Part shown: one piece after another, positions 42,852-55,115 of the stretch
How positions within the stretch are numbered: position 1 is the first letter of the stretch
How the letters are laid out: each line of letters starts with the position of its first letter
Assembly: GCA_903937385.1 (NCBI GenBank)
Contig: CAIZZF010000008.1
Location: 1-64,000, forward strand
Direction: 5' to 3'
DNA from: an uncultured Holophagaceae bacterium
GTDB taxonomy: Bacteria; Acidobacteriota; Holophagae; Holophagales; Holophagaceae
Length of the DNA: 64,000 bases
The notes under the pieces: generated by a model
The model's input: only the letters and a program-made list of their open reading frames with translations
Database searches by the model: none
What the model was told of the DNA's origin: nothing
Program-made: the position numbers and the translations under genes

Positions 42852-45800
42852 TCACTCCCAAGGGTCGGCAGGGCTGCCCTGGGGGGTGCCCAGGGGAAGC
42901 CGGAGGATGAAGGTGGTGCCTGCGCCCAGCTCGGACTGGCAGTGGATGGTACCCCCATGCCGGTTGACGATGACCTGATAACAGACCGTGAGGCCCTGGC
43001 CGGTGCCCTTCCCGACCCGCTTGGTCGTGAAGAAGGGGTCGAAGATCTTCTTCTGGACCTGCTCGTCGATGCCCACGCCGTTATCCGCGATGCGGATCTC
43101 CACGCCCAGGGCGTGGCGCCGGGTGGAGAGCGTGATCACGCCCTTCCCCGCGTCGGCGGGGACCTTCTCGCCGATGGCGTCGGCCGCGTTGACGATGAGG
43201 TTGAGGAACACTTGGTTGAGCTCGGCCGGCAGGCCCTGGATGTACGGGAGGGCAGGATCCAGATCCAGGACCAGGTCCGCGAGGTGCTTCCACTCGTTGC
43301 GGGCCACGGTCGAGGTCGTGACGAGGCACTCGTTGACGTCCACCGGGACTTTCTCCGTGCCGCCCGGGTGGGAGAACTCCTTCATGGCCCGGACGATTTT
43401 CGTCACGCGCTGGATGCCCTCGAGCGACTCGCTGATGGCCTGGGGCACCTCTTCCCGGAGGTAGGCGAGATTCACCTCCGTGGCCAGGGACCGGAGCTCT
43501 TCCGCCTTGGCCTCGGGAAGCTCCATCAGGACGGACTCGTTGGCGTCCGTCAGTCGGCGCAGCTGGGCATAGGACTTCTTGAGGAACTCCAGGTTGTTGC
43601 CCAGGAACTGGATGGGCGTGTTGATCTCGTGGGCGATGCCCGCCGCCAGGCGGCCGATGGATTCCATCTTCCGGGACTGCTCCAGCTCGATCAGCACGTC
43701 GCGGTTGGAGGCCTCGATCTCCTGGCGCGCATCCATCTCCGCGATCAGGTCAAGGTTCTTCTGATCCAGCTCCCGGGTGCGCTCGACGACCAACGCTTCC
43801 AGCTCCAGACGCGTCTCCGACCGCTCCACCTTGGAGCCCAGGGCCCGGGCGGCGATGCGCAGGACCCCCTGTTCCGAGGTCGACCAGGACCGGCCGCCGT
43901 CACACTCATCGAAGCCGATGAACCCCCACCAGACGCCCCGGACGCGCACCGGCACCACCAGGATGGACTGGACACCGTGGGCTTCCAGGAGCGCCCGCTC
44001 CGTGTCGGGAAGGGACGCCACCTGGCCGTGGATGACGCGGTCCAGCTGCAGCTCATCGATCCACCGCCCGAAGCCCGCCGCCCGCATGTTGAAGTTCAGG
44101 GCACCGGGATCGTCCTTGAGCGCACCGGCCCCCTCCCGGAACCACTCGAACACCAGGCCCATGCCAACCTCGTCCTCACCCTCCACATCGTCCCGGCGCC
44201 GGAAGATGGAGACCCGGCTGGCCTCGGAGGCGATGCCCAGGGTGTAGAGGAATTCGGGAATGCCACCCTCCCAGGTCTCGGAGTTGAGGAGGCCCGCGAC
44301 CGCGCGGCTCACCGCTTCGAGGAGGCGATCGCGCTGCTCCAGTGCCCGCTCCATGCTCTTGCGCAGGGTGATGTTGGCGTGGGTCCCGATCATGCGGGTC
44401 GGCTTGCCGGCCGCATCGCGCTCCACCACCGAGCCGCGGTCCAGGACCCAGATGTAGTTGCCCTGCCGGGTCTGAATCCGGTGCTCGCTGAGGTAGCGGG
44501 GCAGGACGCCATCCAGGTGCCGCTGCAGGGCCTGGAAGGTCCGATCCCGGTCCTCCGGGTGCAGGCGGGAGTCCCACTCCGAGAGATCCGAGGTCAGCTC
44601 GTCAGGCGAGTAGCCGATCATGGCCTTCCAGTTGCTGGAGTAGAAGACCTTGCCCTCGGGGATGTTCCAGTCCCACAGGCCGTCGCCGCTGCCGTCGATG
44701 GCGGCCGCGAAGCGCTCCTCGCTCTCCTTGAGGGCCTGGGCGCTGCGGCGGAGCTCTGTGACGTCCTGGAAGGAGACCACCGCCCCGGTCCGGCGCCCGC
44801 CCCGGATGATGGGCGTGCTCACCAGGGAGACATGCAGGAGCTGGCCGTCCTTCCGGCTGAAGATCTCGTCGTTGGAGCGGTAGACCCCACCGCCCTTCAG
44901 GACCTGGGTGACCTCGCAGTCCTCGCTGGGAATCGGGTTCCCCGCCAGATCCTGCCGGTGGAACAGGTCATGGGCGGACTGGCCCAGCAACTCCTGGCTG
45001 GTCCAGCCCAGGATCTCCTCGACACGGGGGTTCGCGAAGGTGATCCGTCCCTCTTCGTCCAGAACGTAGAGCCCATCGCCCATGGTGTCGGTGATCTCTT
45101 CCAGGCGCTGGTGGGCATCGGCGATGTCCCGCACCAGGGAGGCCTGCACGTCGCGGGCGTCGGTCAGCTCCCGAATCCGGTCCCGGACCGCCCGGGACAT
45201 GGCGTTGAATGCGGTCCCGAGCCGACCGATGTCATCCTCGCCTTCCCAGACCAGGGGCGGGGTGAGGTTCCCGTTGGCCACGGACTCGCTGGCCGTGGTC
45301 AGGGACGTGAGGTGGCGCGTGAGCCAGAAGCTGAGGACCGTGAGCAGCCCCGCGGAGAGCAGCAGCTCGCCCAGGGCGATGGCCACCCCCTGGCTGAGCA
45401 GCTGCCGATGGGCGGCCAGGATCTGGGAGAGGTCCAGGCCGAAGTGGACATCGCCGAGCTTCTGCTTGGCGACGTTGATCTCCGAGACGACGTTGTAGCG
45501 CGGGGTCCCGTTGGCGACGAAGAGCTTGAAGCCCTGATCCGCGCTCGGCAGCGCCTTGTCCCGGGGCCAGCCACTGATGGCCACCATCCGACCCAGAGAG
45601 TCGTGCACGGCCAGGTAGTCGATGCCCTGGGTCCGCACGCACTCATCAAGGATGGCCTGGACCGTGGCGGAGTCCCGCTGGGCCAGGGGCGCGATGAGGG
45701 CCGCGTGCAGGACCGGGGTCATCTGCGAAGCATGCCGGGCCGCCTGCTCGGTCATCTGCCCCGACAGCAGCCGGAGGCTGTTGACCACCAGGAGCGTGAG

Positions 45801-45875
45801 CATGGTCGCCTCGACCAGGATCGCCGCCAAGAGCATGCGGGAGCGGATCGACCGCCCCATGAAAGAACGCTTCAT
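42852..45875 (-). CDS. multi-domain sensor histidine kinase
   Basis: A 1007-residue membrane kinase: N-terminal span, extracytoplasmic sensor of about 130 residues, second span, HAMP (LTRHLTSLTTASESVANGN), PAS around 270-380, PAS around 390-510 (SGDGLWDWNIPEG), a GAF-like domain around 540-690, a coiled coil, HisKA with IAHEINTPIQFLGNN and an ATPase domain (NAADAIGEK, DNGVGID, GTGQGL). It is ATGA-coupled to an upstream PhnD-like binding protein, which likely supplies the ligand, and to a downstream HDOD regulator. Confidence 0.88.
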   Translation of the reverse strand: MKRSFMGRSIRSRMLLAAILVEATMLTLLVVNSLRLLSGQMTEQAARHASQMTPVLHAALIAPLAQRDSATVQAILDECVRTQGIDYLAVHDSLGRMVAISGWPRDKALPSADQGFKLFVANGTPRYNVVSEINVAKQKLGDVHFGLDLSQILAAHRQLLSQGVAIALGELLLSAGLLTVLSFWLTRHLTSLTTASESVANGNLTPPLVWEGEDDIGRLGTAFNAMSRAVRDRIRELTDARDVQASLVRDIADAHQRLEEITDTMGDGLYVLDEEGRITFANPRVEEILGWTSQELLGQSAHDLFHRQDLAGNPIPSEDCEVTQVLKGGGVYRSNDEIFSRKDGQLLHVSLVSTPIIRGGRRTGAVVSFQDVTELRRSAQALKESEERFAAAIDGSGDGLWDWNIPEGKVFYSSNWKAMIGYSPDELTSDLSEWDSRLHPEDRDRTFQALQRHLDGVLPRYLSEHRIQTRQGNYIWVLDRGSVVERDAAGKPTRMIGTHANITLRKSMERALEQRDRLLEAVSRAVAGLLNSETWEGGIPEFLYTLGIASEASRVSIFRRRDDVEGEDEVGMGLVFEWFREGAGALKDDPGALNFNMRAAGFGRWIDELQLDRVIHGQVASLPDTERALLEAHGVQSILVVPVRVRGVWWGFIGFDECDGGRSWSTSEQGVLRIAARALGSKVERSETRLELEALVVERTRELDQKNLDLIAEMDARQEIEASNRDVLIELEQSRKMESIGRLAAGIAHEINTPIQFLGNNLEFLKKSYAQLRRLTDANESVLMELPEAKAEELRSLATEVNLAYLREEVPQAISESLEGIQRVTKIVRAMKEFSHPGGTEKVPVDVNECLVTTSTVARNEWKHLADLVLDLDPALPYIQGLPAELNQVFLNLIVNAADAIGEKVPADAGKGVITLSTRRHALGVEIRIADNGVGIDEQVQKKIFDPFFTTKRVGKGTGQGLTVCYQVIVNRHGGTIHCQSELGAGTTFILRLPLGTPQGSPADPWE

Positions 45876-46708
45876 TTAAGCCCCAGGATCTTCCTGACTT
45901 CCACCGCGTAGGGGCTCATGGCTTCCAACTCTCCGCGCCGCAGCTTCCGATAGCCGCCCAGGTTGTTCTTCTCCAGGTACTGCAGCCCCTCGGGGGTCTT
46001 GGCGAAGGCTCCGATGGCCGCCTCGATGGCCGCCTGCCGCTTCCGCTGCCGGCCATTCAGCATGTAGACCCGGCCGGCCATGGCGGGGCTCTCAGCCAGC
46101 ACCCGCAGCTTGGCTTTGACTTCCGGGGCCAGGTTCTGGAAGTTCGGCAGGGACATGAGCCCGGCGCTGCCCTCGCCGACCAGGAGCAGCTGGCCCACGC
46201 TGTCCGCGGCGCTGACATAGCGCAGCGTCACATCGGTGCGACGCATGCGGCGCAGCCAGGACTCGCCCCAGAGCGTGACCAGGGAGGAGGGGCTCAATCC
46301 GATGACCGTCTTGTTCTTCAGGTCAGCGGCTTCCTTGATCCCCGCGTCACTCCTGACGACGACGAGTGCCTTGAAGTCGGCCTTGTAGGTGAGCAGGGGC
46401 AGGTAGGCGGCGTCCATTTGCAGCATCCGCGCCTGGTGGCCGGTGGTGATCGCGATGTCGTATTTCTGACCGACGGCCTGCCGTGCGAACTCCGTGAAGT
46501 CCGGCGCCGTCACGATCTCCACCTCGACCCCCAGGGCCTTGGTCAGGTAGGTCCGCAGCGGCTGGTACTGCTCGAGGATGAAGCGCGCACTGGTGTGCGG
46601 CGCGACGCCCACCTTGAACGAGTCTGCCGGGGCCTGCCCGAGCAGAGGGACGAGCGGCAGGGTCATGCCGATCAGGAGTCCAGAGAGCCAGCGGGCAATG
46701 GTTTTCAC
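45872..46708 (-). CDS. PhnD-like periplasmic binding protein
   Basis: A 278-residue exported binding protein of the phosphate/phosphite/phosphonate class. Signal WLSGLLIGMTLPLVPLLG; DSFKVGVAPHTSARF, YDIAITTGHQAR and SLVTLWG are typical. GTG start; stop overlaps the kinase ATG. With no ABC permease nearby it probably works as the ligand-sensing partner of that kinase rather than in import. Confidence 0.85.
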   Translation of the reverse strand: MKTIARWLSGLLIGMTLPLVPLLGQAPADSFKVGVAPHTSARFILEQYQPLRTYLTKALGVEVEIVTAPDFTEFARQAVGQKYDIAITTGHQARMLQMDAAYLPLLTYKADFKALVVVRSDAGIKEAADLKNKTVIGLSPSSLVTLWGESWLRRMRRTDVTLRYVSAADSVGQLLLVGEGSAGLMSLPNFQNLAPEVKAKLRVLAESPAMAGRVYMLNGRQRKRQAAIEAAIGAFAKTPEGLQYLEKNNLGGYRKLRRGELEAMSPYAVEVRKILGLK

Positions 46709-46772
46709 GATCCTACCTCACGGAACTAATATCGGCCGGATCTAGACAATCCTGAGGATGGCCCCAACCGGA

Positions 46773-46790
46773 AGCCCCCGCGAAGGGGCT
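46773..46790 (-). terminator. UUCG-type hairpin after LuxR regulator
   Basis: On the minus strand AGCCCC-TTCGC-GGGGGCT forms a tight stem with a TTCG loop, about 80 bp past the regulator stop. No T tract, so only weak support. Confidence 0.35.
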
Positions 46791-46872
46791 ACAGCTACTA
46801 TCGTTCGTTTCAGCCATTCGCCTCATACGCTTGATTACGTAGTTGACGCGAACGTCCGCTGAATCGACTTGG

Positions 46873-47586
46873 TCAGACCAGGCCCGCCTTGACCGCGACC
46901 CGCACCAGGGAGGTCGAATTATGCAGGGTGAGCTTCTCGAGGATGTGGCTGCGGTGCACATCGACGGTCCGGGGACTGATCCCGAGGCGCGGACCGATCT
47001 CCTTGGAGGCGCGACCCTGGCCGATGAGCCGAAGCACGTCCATCTCGCGGGACGTCAGCCTGGCTTCGAGCAGCTGCTGCAGCGCCGAGGCCTCCCGGCC
47101 GGGGCCGTCAGCCCGGCCCAAGGCCATGGCCTGGGCCACAAGGCGGTTCTCTTCGTGCCTCTGCTGGAACGCCTCCATGGACTCGGCCACCATCTGCTGG
47201 AGGCTGGGGACATCCACGGGCTTGGTGAGGAAGCGGAAGACCTGGCCCCGATTGACCGCGTCCATGGCCACGGGAAGGTCCGCCTGCCCCGTCAGCATGA
47301 TCCGGACCGTATCGGGGAAGTCCTGCCGAAGACCCCGCAGCACGTCGATGCCCGACATGCCCGGCATCTGATGATCCACCACGGCCACCGCGGGCTGGGG
47401 GCCCTTGGCCAGGATGGCCAAAGCTTCCTCGCCTGACTGGGCGGTCTGCACCAGGTAGTGGTCACTGAACAACCGCCTCATGCTCTTGAGGATCAGCGGA
47501 TCGTCATCCACAAAGAGAATGCACGCCGGGAGTTCGGCGCCGTGTTTCCCTGGCGTCGAGGGCGTGGAATCAGCACTGGGGGTCAT
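46873..47586 (-). CDS. LuxR-type two-component response regulator
   Basis: A 237-residue NarL/FixJ-like regulator: receiver (ILFVDDDPLIL; AVVDHQMPGMSG; FRFLTKPVD) and C-terminal HTH (LTSREMDVLRLIGQGRASKE, RTVDVHRSHILEKL). AAGGAG precedes the ATG. It follows no kinase directly; the kinase at 42852 downstream is a reasonable partner. Receiver strongly resembles that of 40390-41541. Confidence 0.9.
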   Translation of the reverse strand: MTPSADSTPSTPGKHGAELPACILFVDDDPLILKSMRRLFSDHYLVQTAQSGEEALAILAKGPQPAVAVVDHQMPGMSGIDVLRGLRQDFPDTVRIMLTGQADLPVAMDAVNRGQVFRFLTKPVDVPSLQQMVAESMEAFQQRHEENRLVAQAMALGRADGPGREASALQQLLEARLTSREMDVLRLIGQGRASKEIGPRLGISPRTVDVHRSHILEKLTLHNSTSLVRVAVKAGLV

Positions 47587-47673
47587 CCAGACTCCTTCTT
47601 TGGACGACTATAACCCATATTCAGGTCCGCTCAATTGCGTATGACACTGGACCTAGCTGTCCTGTTTTTCCAA

Positions 47674-48576
47674 TCAGGCCACGGCCTGGGCTTTCACCCT
47701 CCGCCCTCGGGCAGAGGAGGGAATCTTGAAGCCCGCCGTCTTGTATTCGCCGAGCTTGTTGCGGACCGTGCGCAGGGCGATGTCCAGGTGGCGGGCGCAG
47801 TCGCTGCGGTTGCCGTGGAGCGCCTGGAGGGTGCTCAGGATCCAGAAGCGCTCGAGCTTGTGGAGGCTGAGCCCCAGGGGAAGGGCCACGGGCTTGCCCA
47901 CGGCCACGCCCATGAGCGGACGGTCCGGATCCGCCTGCTGGACATCGGAGCGGGAAGCCTCGTAGGCGATGCTGACCGACTCCCGGATGACCTCGACCTG
48001 ATCCCGGATCCGGGCCAGCGCGAAGGCCTCCTGGAAGAGCTCGTCCCACTGGTGGGACATGGCGACCTGGTCCCCGCGAATCCGGTTGGTCGCGGCGATG
48101 ACCCGTTCCTGGCTCTCTTCCACGATGCCCGCCACGTTCTCGTGGGCCGCGTGGATCATGCCGAGGGCCTGCCCAAGGACATCCCGGGTGTCGACAGCCG
48201 GACGGGAGGGGCGCCCTGCAACCTTCTCAACGAGGCTGATCAGGAAGAGCGGCTCCGGATTCTCCCCGCTGCTGCAGGTCACCGCGATGGTGAACTGGCC
48301 CTCCTTGACGTCACCGTCAGCGGTCGTGAAGGGGAGGGAGAACTCAAAGGACCGGGACTGACCCGCAGGAACCTCCGCAGCCATCTCCTGGAGCGCGGCC
48401 CGTACGATCGCCCGGTTCACCGTGTCCGGAAACATGCGCTCGCACCAGTCCTCGCGGCTCGCCACCTCCTCCGAGGAGTAGCCCGTCAGCTCAGCCGCTT
48501 CCTTGCTGTAGCGGAGCAGCGCACCGGCCGCATCAAACACCAGGATGCCCAAAGGCCGGGATTCCCCCATGATCAT
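47674..48576 (-). CDS. PAS protein with Fis-type HTH
   Basis: A 300-residue cytoplasmic regulator. N-terminal PAS (LGILVFDAAGALLRYSKEAAELTG), a long helical middle, and a C-terminal Fis-type HTH (ILSTLQALHGNRSDCARHL, RTVRNKLGEYK). It lacks the AAA+ domain of classical sigma-54 activators, so it probably acts as a DNA-binding repressor or coactivator. GAGGAGG lies just before the ATG pair. First gene of the leftward signalling cluster. Confidence 0.75.
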   Translation of the reverse strand: MIMGESRPLGILVFDAAGALLRYSKEAAELTGYSSEEVASREDWCERMFPDTVNRAIVRAALQEMAAEVPAGQSRSFEFSLPFTTADGDVKEGQFTIAVTCSSGENPEPLFLISLVEKVAGRPSRPAVDTRDVLGQALGMIHAAHENVAGIVEESQERVIAATNRIRGDQVAMSHQWDELFQEAFALARIRDQVEVIRESVSIAYEASRSDVQQADPDRPLMGVAVGKPVALPLGLSLHKLERFWILSTLQALHGNRSDCARHLDIALRTVRNKLGEYKTAGFKIPSSARGRRVKAQAVA

Positions 48577-48702
48577 TACCTCCTCAGTTCGCGGTCATCC
48601 GGACGGTCTTCCGGAATGCACGACCACCTCTGAAGGCTAGAGCGAGCCCGGCCCAGGCTCCATACGCTTGATCACCTACTTGAATAAGTGTTATTACATA
48701 TT

Positions 48703-49953
48703 TTAGGGGGCAGAATCCGGCCCCGACTGGCCGTGTCGGAGGGCCCAGCCCAGCCCCACGGGCCCAGCCACGGTGGTGATCAGCAGGGCTCCGATTATGC
48801 CGGCCTGGACCTCGGGTGTGAGCAGCTTCACACCCTGCAGTTGTAGCTGCGCACCGGCCGCCACGAAGATGAGGCCCACCTCGCCCCGGGGCACCATGCC
48901 CCAGCCGATCAAGGCGGCCCGGGTGCCACGGCCCCCGCCGAAGCCGGCGACGTATTTCCCCAGGATTCCAAGCGCCGCAAGCACGGCGGCCAGGCCCAGG
49001 GTCGACGGCTTGAACAGGGCCACCAGATCCACCTTCGCACCCATGAGCACGAAGAAGAGCGGCGAGAGCACGGTCACCAGGGGATGAACCAGCTCCTCCA
49101 GGGTGTGCTGCTCCCGGCGCTCCAGGTCCTCGATGTGCGCAGGTTCCAGGATGAGGCCGGCGGCATAGGCACCCACGATGGAGGCCAGTCCCGCGAGGCT
49201 GCCCAGCCAGGCCAGCAGAAAGGCGAAGCCCAGGCCCAGGGGCAGCAGCACCTGCTCGCCCCGGAAGCGGCTGGCGAGCCGGAAGAGTCGGGGCGTGGCC
49301 CGGCGGCCCAGGGTGAGCGCCGCAGCCAGGAAGCCCAGGGCCAGGGCCAAGGTCTTGGCCAGGCCGGAGCCGAGGCCCCCCACGGCGGTGCCCACCATGC
49401 CCGAGACGGCCACCAGCACCAGCAGGCCCAGCACGTCGTCCACCACGGCGGCACCCACGATGACGCGGCCTTCGACCGACTCCGAAGCCCCCTTCTCCCG
49501 CAGCACCTGCGCAGAGATGCCGATGCTGGTGGCACAGAGGCAGGCGCCAATAAAGAGGTCCAGCACGAAGGGCGACCCCGCGGGCAACAGGAGCCAGGCC
49601 CCTGCCAGCCCCGCGGCCATGGGCGCCACCACCCCGATCACCGCCACGCGCAGGGAGGCCAGCCCAACCTTCAGCATCTGCGGCACCGAGGACTCCAGGC
49701 CCACGGCGAACATGAGCACCACCACGCCCAGCCCGCCGAGCAGCTCTGCCTCCGGAGAGGCCCCCACTGCCGGGAACCAGGCCCAGGTCCGATGCAGGGC
49801 CGTGAGGATCAGGCCCACGGCCAGCTCCCCTGTGACCGCAGGCAGCCGCAGCCGCACTGCCAGCTCGCCGCCCACCTTCGCCGAGAGCCAGAGCAGCGCC
49901 AGCAGCATGAGCGTGCCCGCCAGCGGATCGTGGGCCAGGAAGGCCAGGAACAT
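48703..49953 (-). CDS. CPA2-type Na+/H+ antiporter
   Basis: A 416-residue membrane protein of about 12 spans in the Na_H_Exchanger family. LPAVTGELAVGLIL and the paired acidic VVDDVLG in the transport core are diagnostic; no TrkA-type C-terminal domain follows. Exchanges monovalent cations for protons. ATG follows GAGGTG. Confidence 0.88.
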   Translation of the reverse strand: MFLAFLAHDPLAGTLMLLALLWLSAKVGGELAVRLRLPAVTGELAVGLILTALHRTWAWFPAVGASPEAELLGGLGVVVLMFAVGLESSVPQMLKVGLASLRVAVIGVVAPMAAGLAGAWLLLPAGSPFVLDLFIGACLCATSIGISAQVLREKGASESVEGRVIVGAAVVDDVLGLLVLVAVSGMVGTAVGGLGSGLAKTLALALGFLAAALTLGRRATPRLFRLASRFRGEQVLLPLGLGFAFLLAWLGSLAGLASIVGAYAAGLILEPAHIEDLERREQHTLEELVHPLVTVLSPLFFVLMGAKVDLVALFKPSTLGLAAVLAALGILGKYVAGFGGGRGTRAALIGWGMVPRGEVGLIFVAAGAQLQLQGVKLLTPEVQAGIIGALLITTVAGPVGLGWALRHGQSGPDSAP

Positions 49954-50194
49954 CGGTCACCTCAGTCCCCGCATGATCCCACGCTCGTGGTGCCGGTCTG
50001 AACTGCCCAGACCAAGCGGATGCCCATGGGCACCACGTGGCAGGGGCCTGGGGGCCCGGCAGTGCCCCCAGAGGGGTGACAGCCAGGACGCGCACAGCGT
50101 GGCCTGGCGCCAGAGGGGCTGTGCCCCGATGGAAGGGCACCCCGCCGACAACCATTGGTGCCTGATTTATTGGCGGGGCGCACTAGGCTGAGGT

Positions 50195-51325
50195 ATGACG
50201 TGGCTCGAAGCAGCATCCTGGGGTTCAACTGGCGTGGTCCTGGCGGCGCTGGCCCTCCTGCGCCACCACTGGGCCCGCCTGCTGCCGCTGGCCCGGGACC
50301 TGGCCCTGCCCCCCGAGCCCCCCTCGGTCTGTCTCTGCATCCCGGTGCGGGACGAGGCGGCAGAGGTGGGCCCGGCCCTCGACTCCTGGCTGGCCCAGGA
50401 CTACCCCCGGCTGACCATCCTCGTGGTGGACGACGGCTCTACGGATGGCAGCACGGAGCTCCTGCAGGCCCGCGCCACGGCCCGGCCCGAGCGCCTGCGG
50501 GTGCTGCGCAACGACCACCTGCCTCCGGGCTGGCTGGGGAAGAACCACGCCCTGGCCCTGGCAACCCGGCAGCCAGAGGCCGCGGCGGCGGAGTGGCTGC
50601 TGTTCGTGGATGCGGACGTGCAGGCCGCGCCCACGCTGTTGAGCCGGGCCCTGGCCCATGCCCTGGAACAGGCCCCCACGGACATCCTGGCCCTGGTGCC
50701 CGCCGTGGACGCCATGAGCCCCGGCGAGCGCATCATCCTGCCCCTGGCGGCCTCGGCGTTCCTGCTGGCGGTGCCTCCCCACCAGGTGCCCAACCCCCGC
50801 CATCCAGCCTTCTGTGGCGTCGGCGCCTTCACCCTGGTGCGCCGTGCCGCCTACGACGCCGTCGGCGGCCATGCGGCGGTGCCGCTGGAAGCCATCGACG
50901 ACATGATGCTGGCCCGCCGCGTGAAGCGCGCGGGCTTCGTGAACCGCGTGGCTCGGGGCGGCCCTGACCTGCACCTGCGGATGTACCACGGCCTCTGGGA
51001 GCTGATCCGGGCCATGCGGAAGAACGCCGCCGCCCTGCCCGCCTGGGGCCTGCTGCCACCGGCCCTGCCCCTGGTGCTTCTGGTGGGCCTGTCCCCGGCC
51101 TGGCTGCCCTTCGCCGGTCATCCCGGCCTGGCCCTCCTGCTCTGGCTGCTGGTCCCGGTCCTGGCCGGGGATGCCCAGCAGCGGCTCACCAAGCGCCCCA
51201 TGGACCTGCTCTGGGCCCTCTGGCCGCTGACCGCCGTGGTCTTCGCCGTCGGCACCGCCTGGGCCCTCTGGGACCGCCTGCAGGGCGTGAACCACTGGCG
51301 GGGACGGGATGTGGCGCTGCGGTGA
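50195..51325 (+). CDS. family 2 glycosyltransferase
   Basis: A 376-residue membrane-associated GT2 enzyme. N-terminal span, then IPVRDEAAEVG, VVDDGSTDGS, FVDADVQ and IDDMMLARRV as catalytic elements, and two or three C-terminal spans. It resembles glycosyltransferases of hopanoid or carotenoid loci (HpnB/CrtQ-like). Acceptor unknown; no polysaccharide genes nearby. GAGG lies very close to the ATG. Confidence 0.87.
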   Translation: MTWLEAASWGSTGVVLAALALLRHHWARLLPLARDLALPPEPPSVCLCIPVRDEAAEVGPALDSWLAQDYPRLTILVVDDGSTDGSTELLQARATARPERLRVLRNDHLPPGWLGKNHALALATRQPEAAAAEWLLFVDADVQAAPTLLSRALAHALEQAPTDILALVPAVDAMSPGERIILPLAASAFLLAVPPHQVPNPRHPAFCGVGAFTLVRRAAYDAVGGHAAVPLEAIDDMMLARRVKRAGFVNRVARGGPDLHLRMYHGLWELIRAMRKNAAALPAWGLLPPALPLVLLVGLSPAWLPFAGHPGLALLLWLLVPVLAGDAQQRLTKRPMDLLWALWPLTAVVFAVGTAWALWDRLQGVNHWRGRDVALR

Positions 51326-51330
51326 TGGGC

Positions 51331-51520
51331 GCTATCAGCTATCAGCTATCAGCTGTCAGCTGTCAGCTGTCAGCTGTCGGCGAAAGAAGGGGCTGGCTTC
51401 GCGGTACGGTTGGGGGGGAGTTGCGCAGGGCTGTCAGCTCTCTGCTATTAGCTACAAGCCTCACCGTCTGAGTGAGTCGAGCCCTTCTTGACTGACAGCC
51501 GAGAGCTGACAGCCGAGAGC
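51331..51520. repeat. heptamer repeat in inverted arrangement
   Basis: Seven tandem heptamers at 51331-51379 (GCTATCA three times, GCTGTCA three times, GCTGTCG once), and at 51493-51520 the reverse complements TGACAGC and CGAGAGC twice each. The intervening 110 bp are non-coding. Looks like a dispersed palindromic heptamer element. Confidence 0.7.
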
Positions 51521-51526
51521 TCCCAA

Positions 51527-52711
51527 TCACGTCCCCTCGAACAACCTCAGCGTGTCGTCCAGCCGGCGGAGGATGGCGAGGATCCGGAAGGGTTCCACGG
51601 CCACGTAGTCCACAGCGCCTGCGGTCAGGGCGTGATGCCGCTTCTTCGCTTCGTCCTCTTCGGTGCCAACGAGGATCACCGGGACCGGACAGCTCTCCTC
51701 CTCCACGAGCTGCCGGCAGAGCTCGAGCGGACTGGCCAGACGCAGCTGGTTGTGGACCAGGACCATGCGCACCCGGCCCCAGGAGCCGTCGGCGCCGACG
51801 AGGCCGGGGAGCTGGACCTTCACCGGCCCCTTGATGTGGTCCAGCATGGCCAGGCCGAACTTGCGGCTCAGGGCCTCACCGAGGCGCAGGGCGAAGTCCT
51901 CCTTTTCCGTGAGCAGCAGGATCAGGGGCTCCCGGTCCACCAGTACCTTCGCCATCGGCAGGGCCGCGGCCCGGTTGAGCCGCGCGGTGGCCTCCTGGAA
52001 GCCCCGGGGCGAGAAGTCCTCCCGGTCGTGCTGCTCCTGGAGCACCTGCTGGTCCTGGATCCAGCCGCGGTACTGCTCCAGCAGCTGGGCGTCCGCCTGC
52101 TTCGTGAAGCGCAGACCCACCAGGTTGTCGCCGAAGTAGGCCACGGTCGTCGGCGCCCGCAGCCGGAGGTTGTTGTCCAGGGGCAGGTCCAGCAGAGACT
52201 CCTCCCCCATGCGCAGCAGCTCGCGGATGTCCTGCTTGTTGTTCCGCAGCACCAGCTCCAGGCCCTCCTCGCCGAAGCTCTGGACCGTGCCGTCGATGAG
52301 GGCGTTGCGGGTGTTGGTGAAGGTGGCCTCGCGCACGGGCATGTGGGCGTGGTCGGGGATGAAGTCCGCCAGGCGGTGCATGTCCGAGCGGCGCAGCACC
52401 CGCGGAATGGTCGCGAGGCAGGTTTCTACGCCCTCCAGCAGCTCCTGCCCGGCCTGGGCCACCACACACTCGTATTCCAGGCCACGGTCCTTCAGCTTCA
52501 GCGCCAGGTTGTCCCCGGGTTTCATCCCCCAGCTCTCAATGGCCTCGAAGGACATGCGGAAGGCCAGCCGCTCGCCGTCCTCCGTGAGGATCGGGAAGGC
52601 CGCGCGCTGGTCCCGGTAGGCCACCTCCAGACGCGCGCCATCCACGCAGAGGCGCTGGAGGGCCATGCGGATGGCCGTGGCATCTTCCAGGAGGGCCGCA
52701 CCTCTCGCCAT
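51527..52711 (-). CDS. PilZ-like protein with pseudo-receiver domain
   Basis: A 394-residue protein. The first 230 residues resemble a YcgR-type PilZN-PilZ layout (IPRVLRRSDMHRLADFIP; GTVQSFGEEGLEL), but the RxxxR and DxSxxG motifs are imperfect. The last 130 fold like a receiver, yet the phosphoacceptor Asp is missing (VLVHNQLRL) and Lys of KP is Glu (VEPF). It begins two bases past the hybrid kinase stop, so it is that kinase's partner. Confidence 0.6.
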   Translation of the reverse strand: MARGAALLEDATAIRMALQRLCVDGARLEVAYRDQRAAFPILTEDGERLAFRMSFEAIESWGMKPGDNLALKLKDRGLEYECVVAQAGQELLEGVETCLATIPRVLRRSDMHRLADFIPDHAHMPVREATFTNTRNALIDGTVQSFGEEGLELVLRNNKQDIRELLRMGEESLLDLPLDNNLRLRAPTTVAYFGDNLVGLRFTKQADAQLLEQYRGWIQDQQVLQEQHDREDFSPRGFQEATARLNRAAALPMAKVLVDREPLILLLTEKEDFALRLGEALSRKFGLAMLDHIKGPVKVQLPGLVGADGSWGRVRMVLVHNQLRLASPLELCRQLVEEESCPVPVILVGTEEDEAKKRHHALTAGAVDYVAVEPFRILAILRRLDDTLRLFEGT

Positions 52712-52712
52712 C

Positions 52713-55115
<2,403 letters not shown>

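Noticed and set aside
42582-45911. Very long plus-strand frame opposite the histidine kinase
   Set aside because: Shadow of the kinase on the other strand, compositionally an antisense artefact.
51331-51520. CRISPR array
   Set aside because: Units are 7-bp tandem repeats without spacers; no cas genes in the window.
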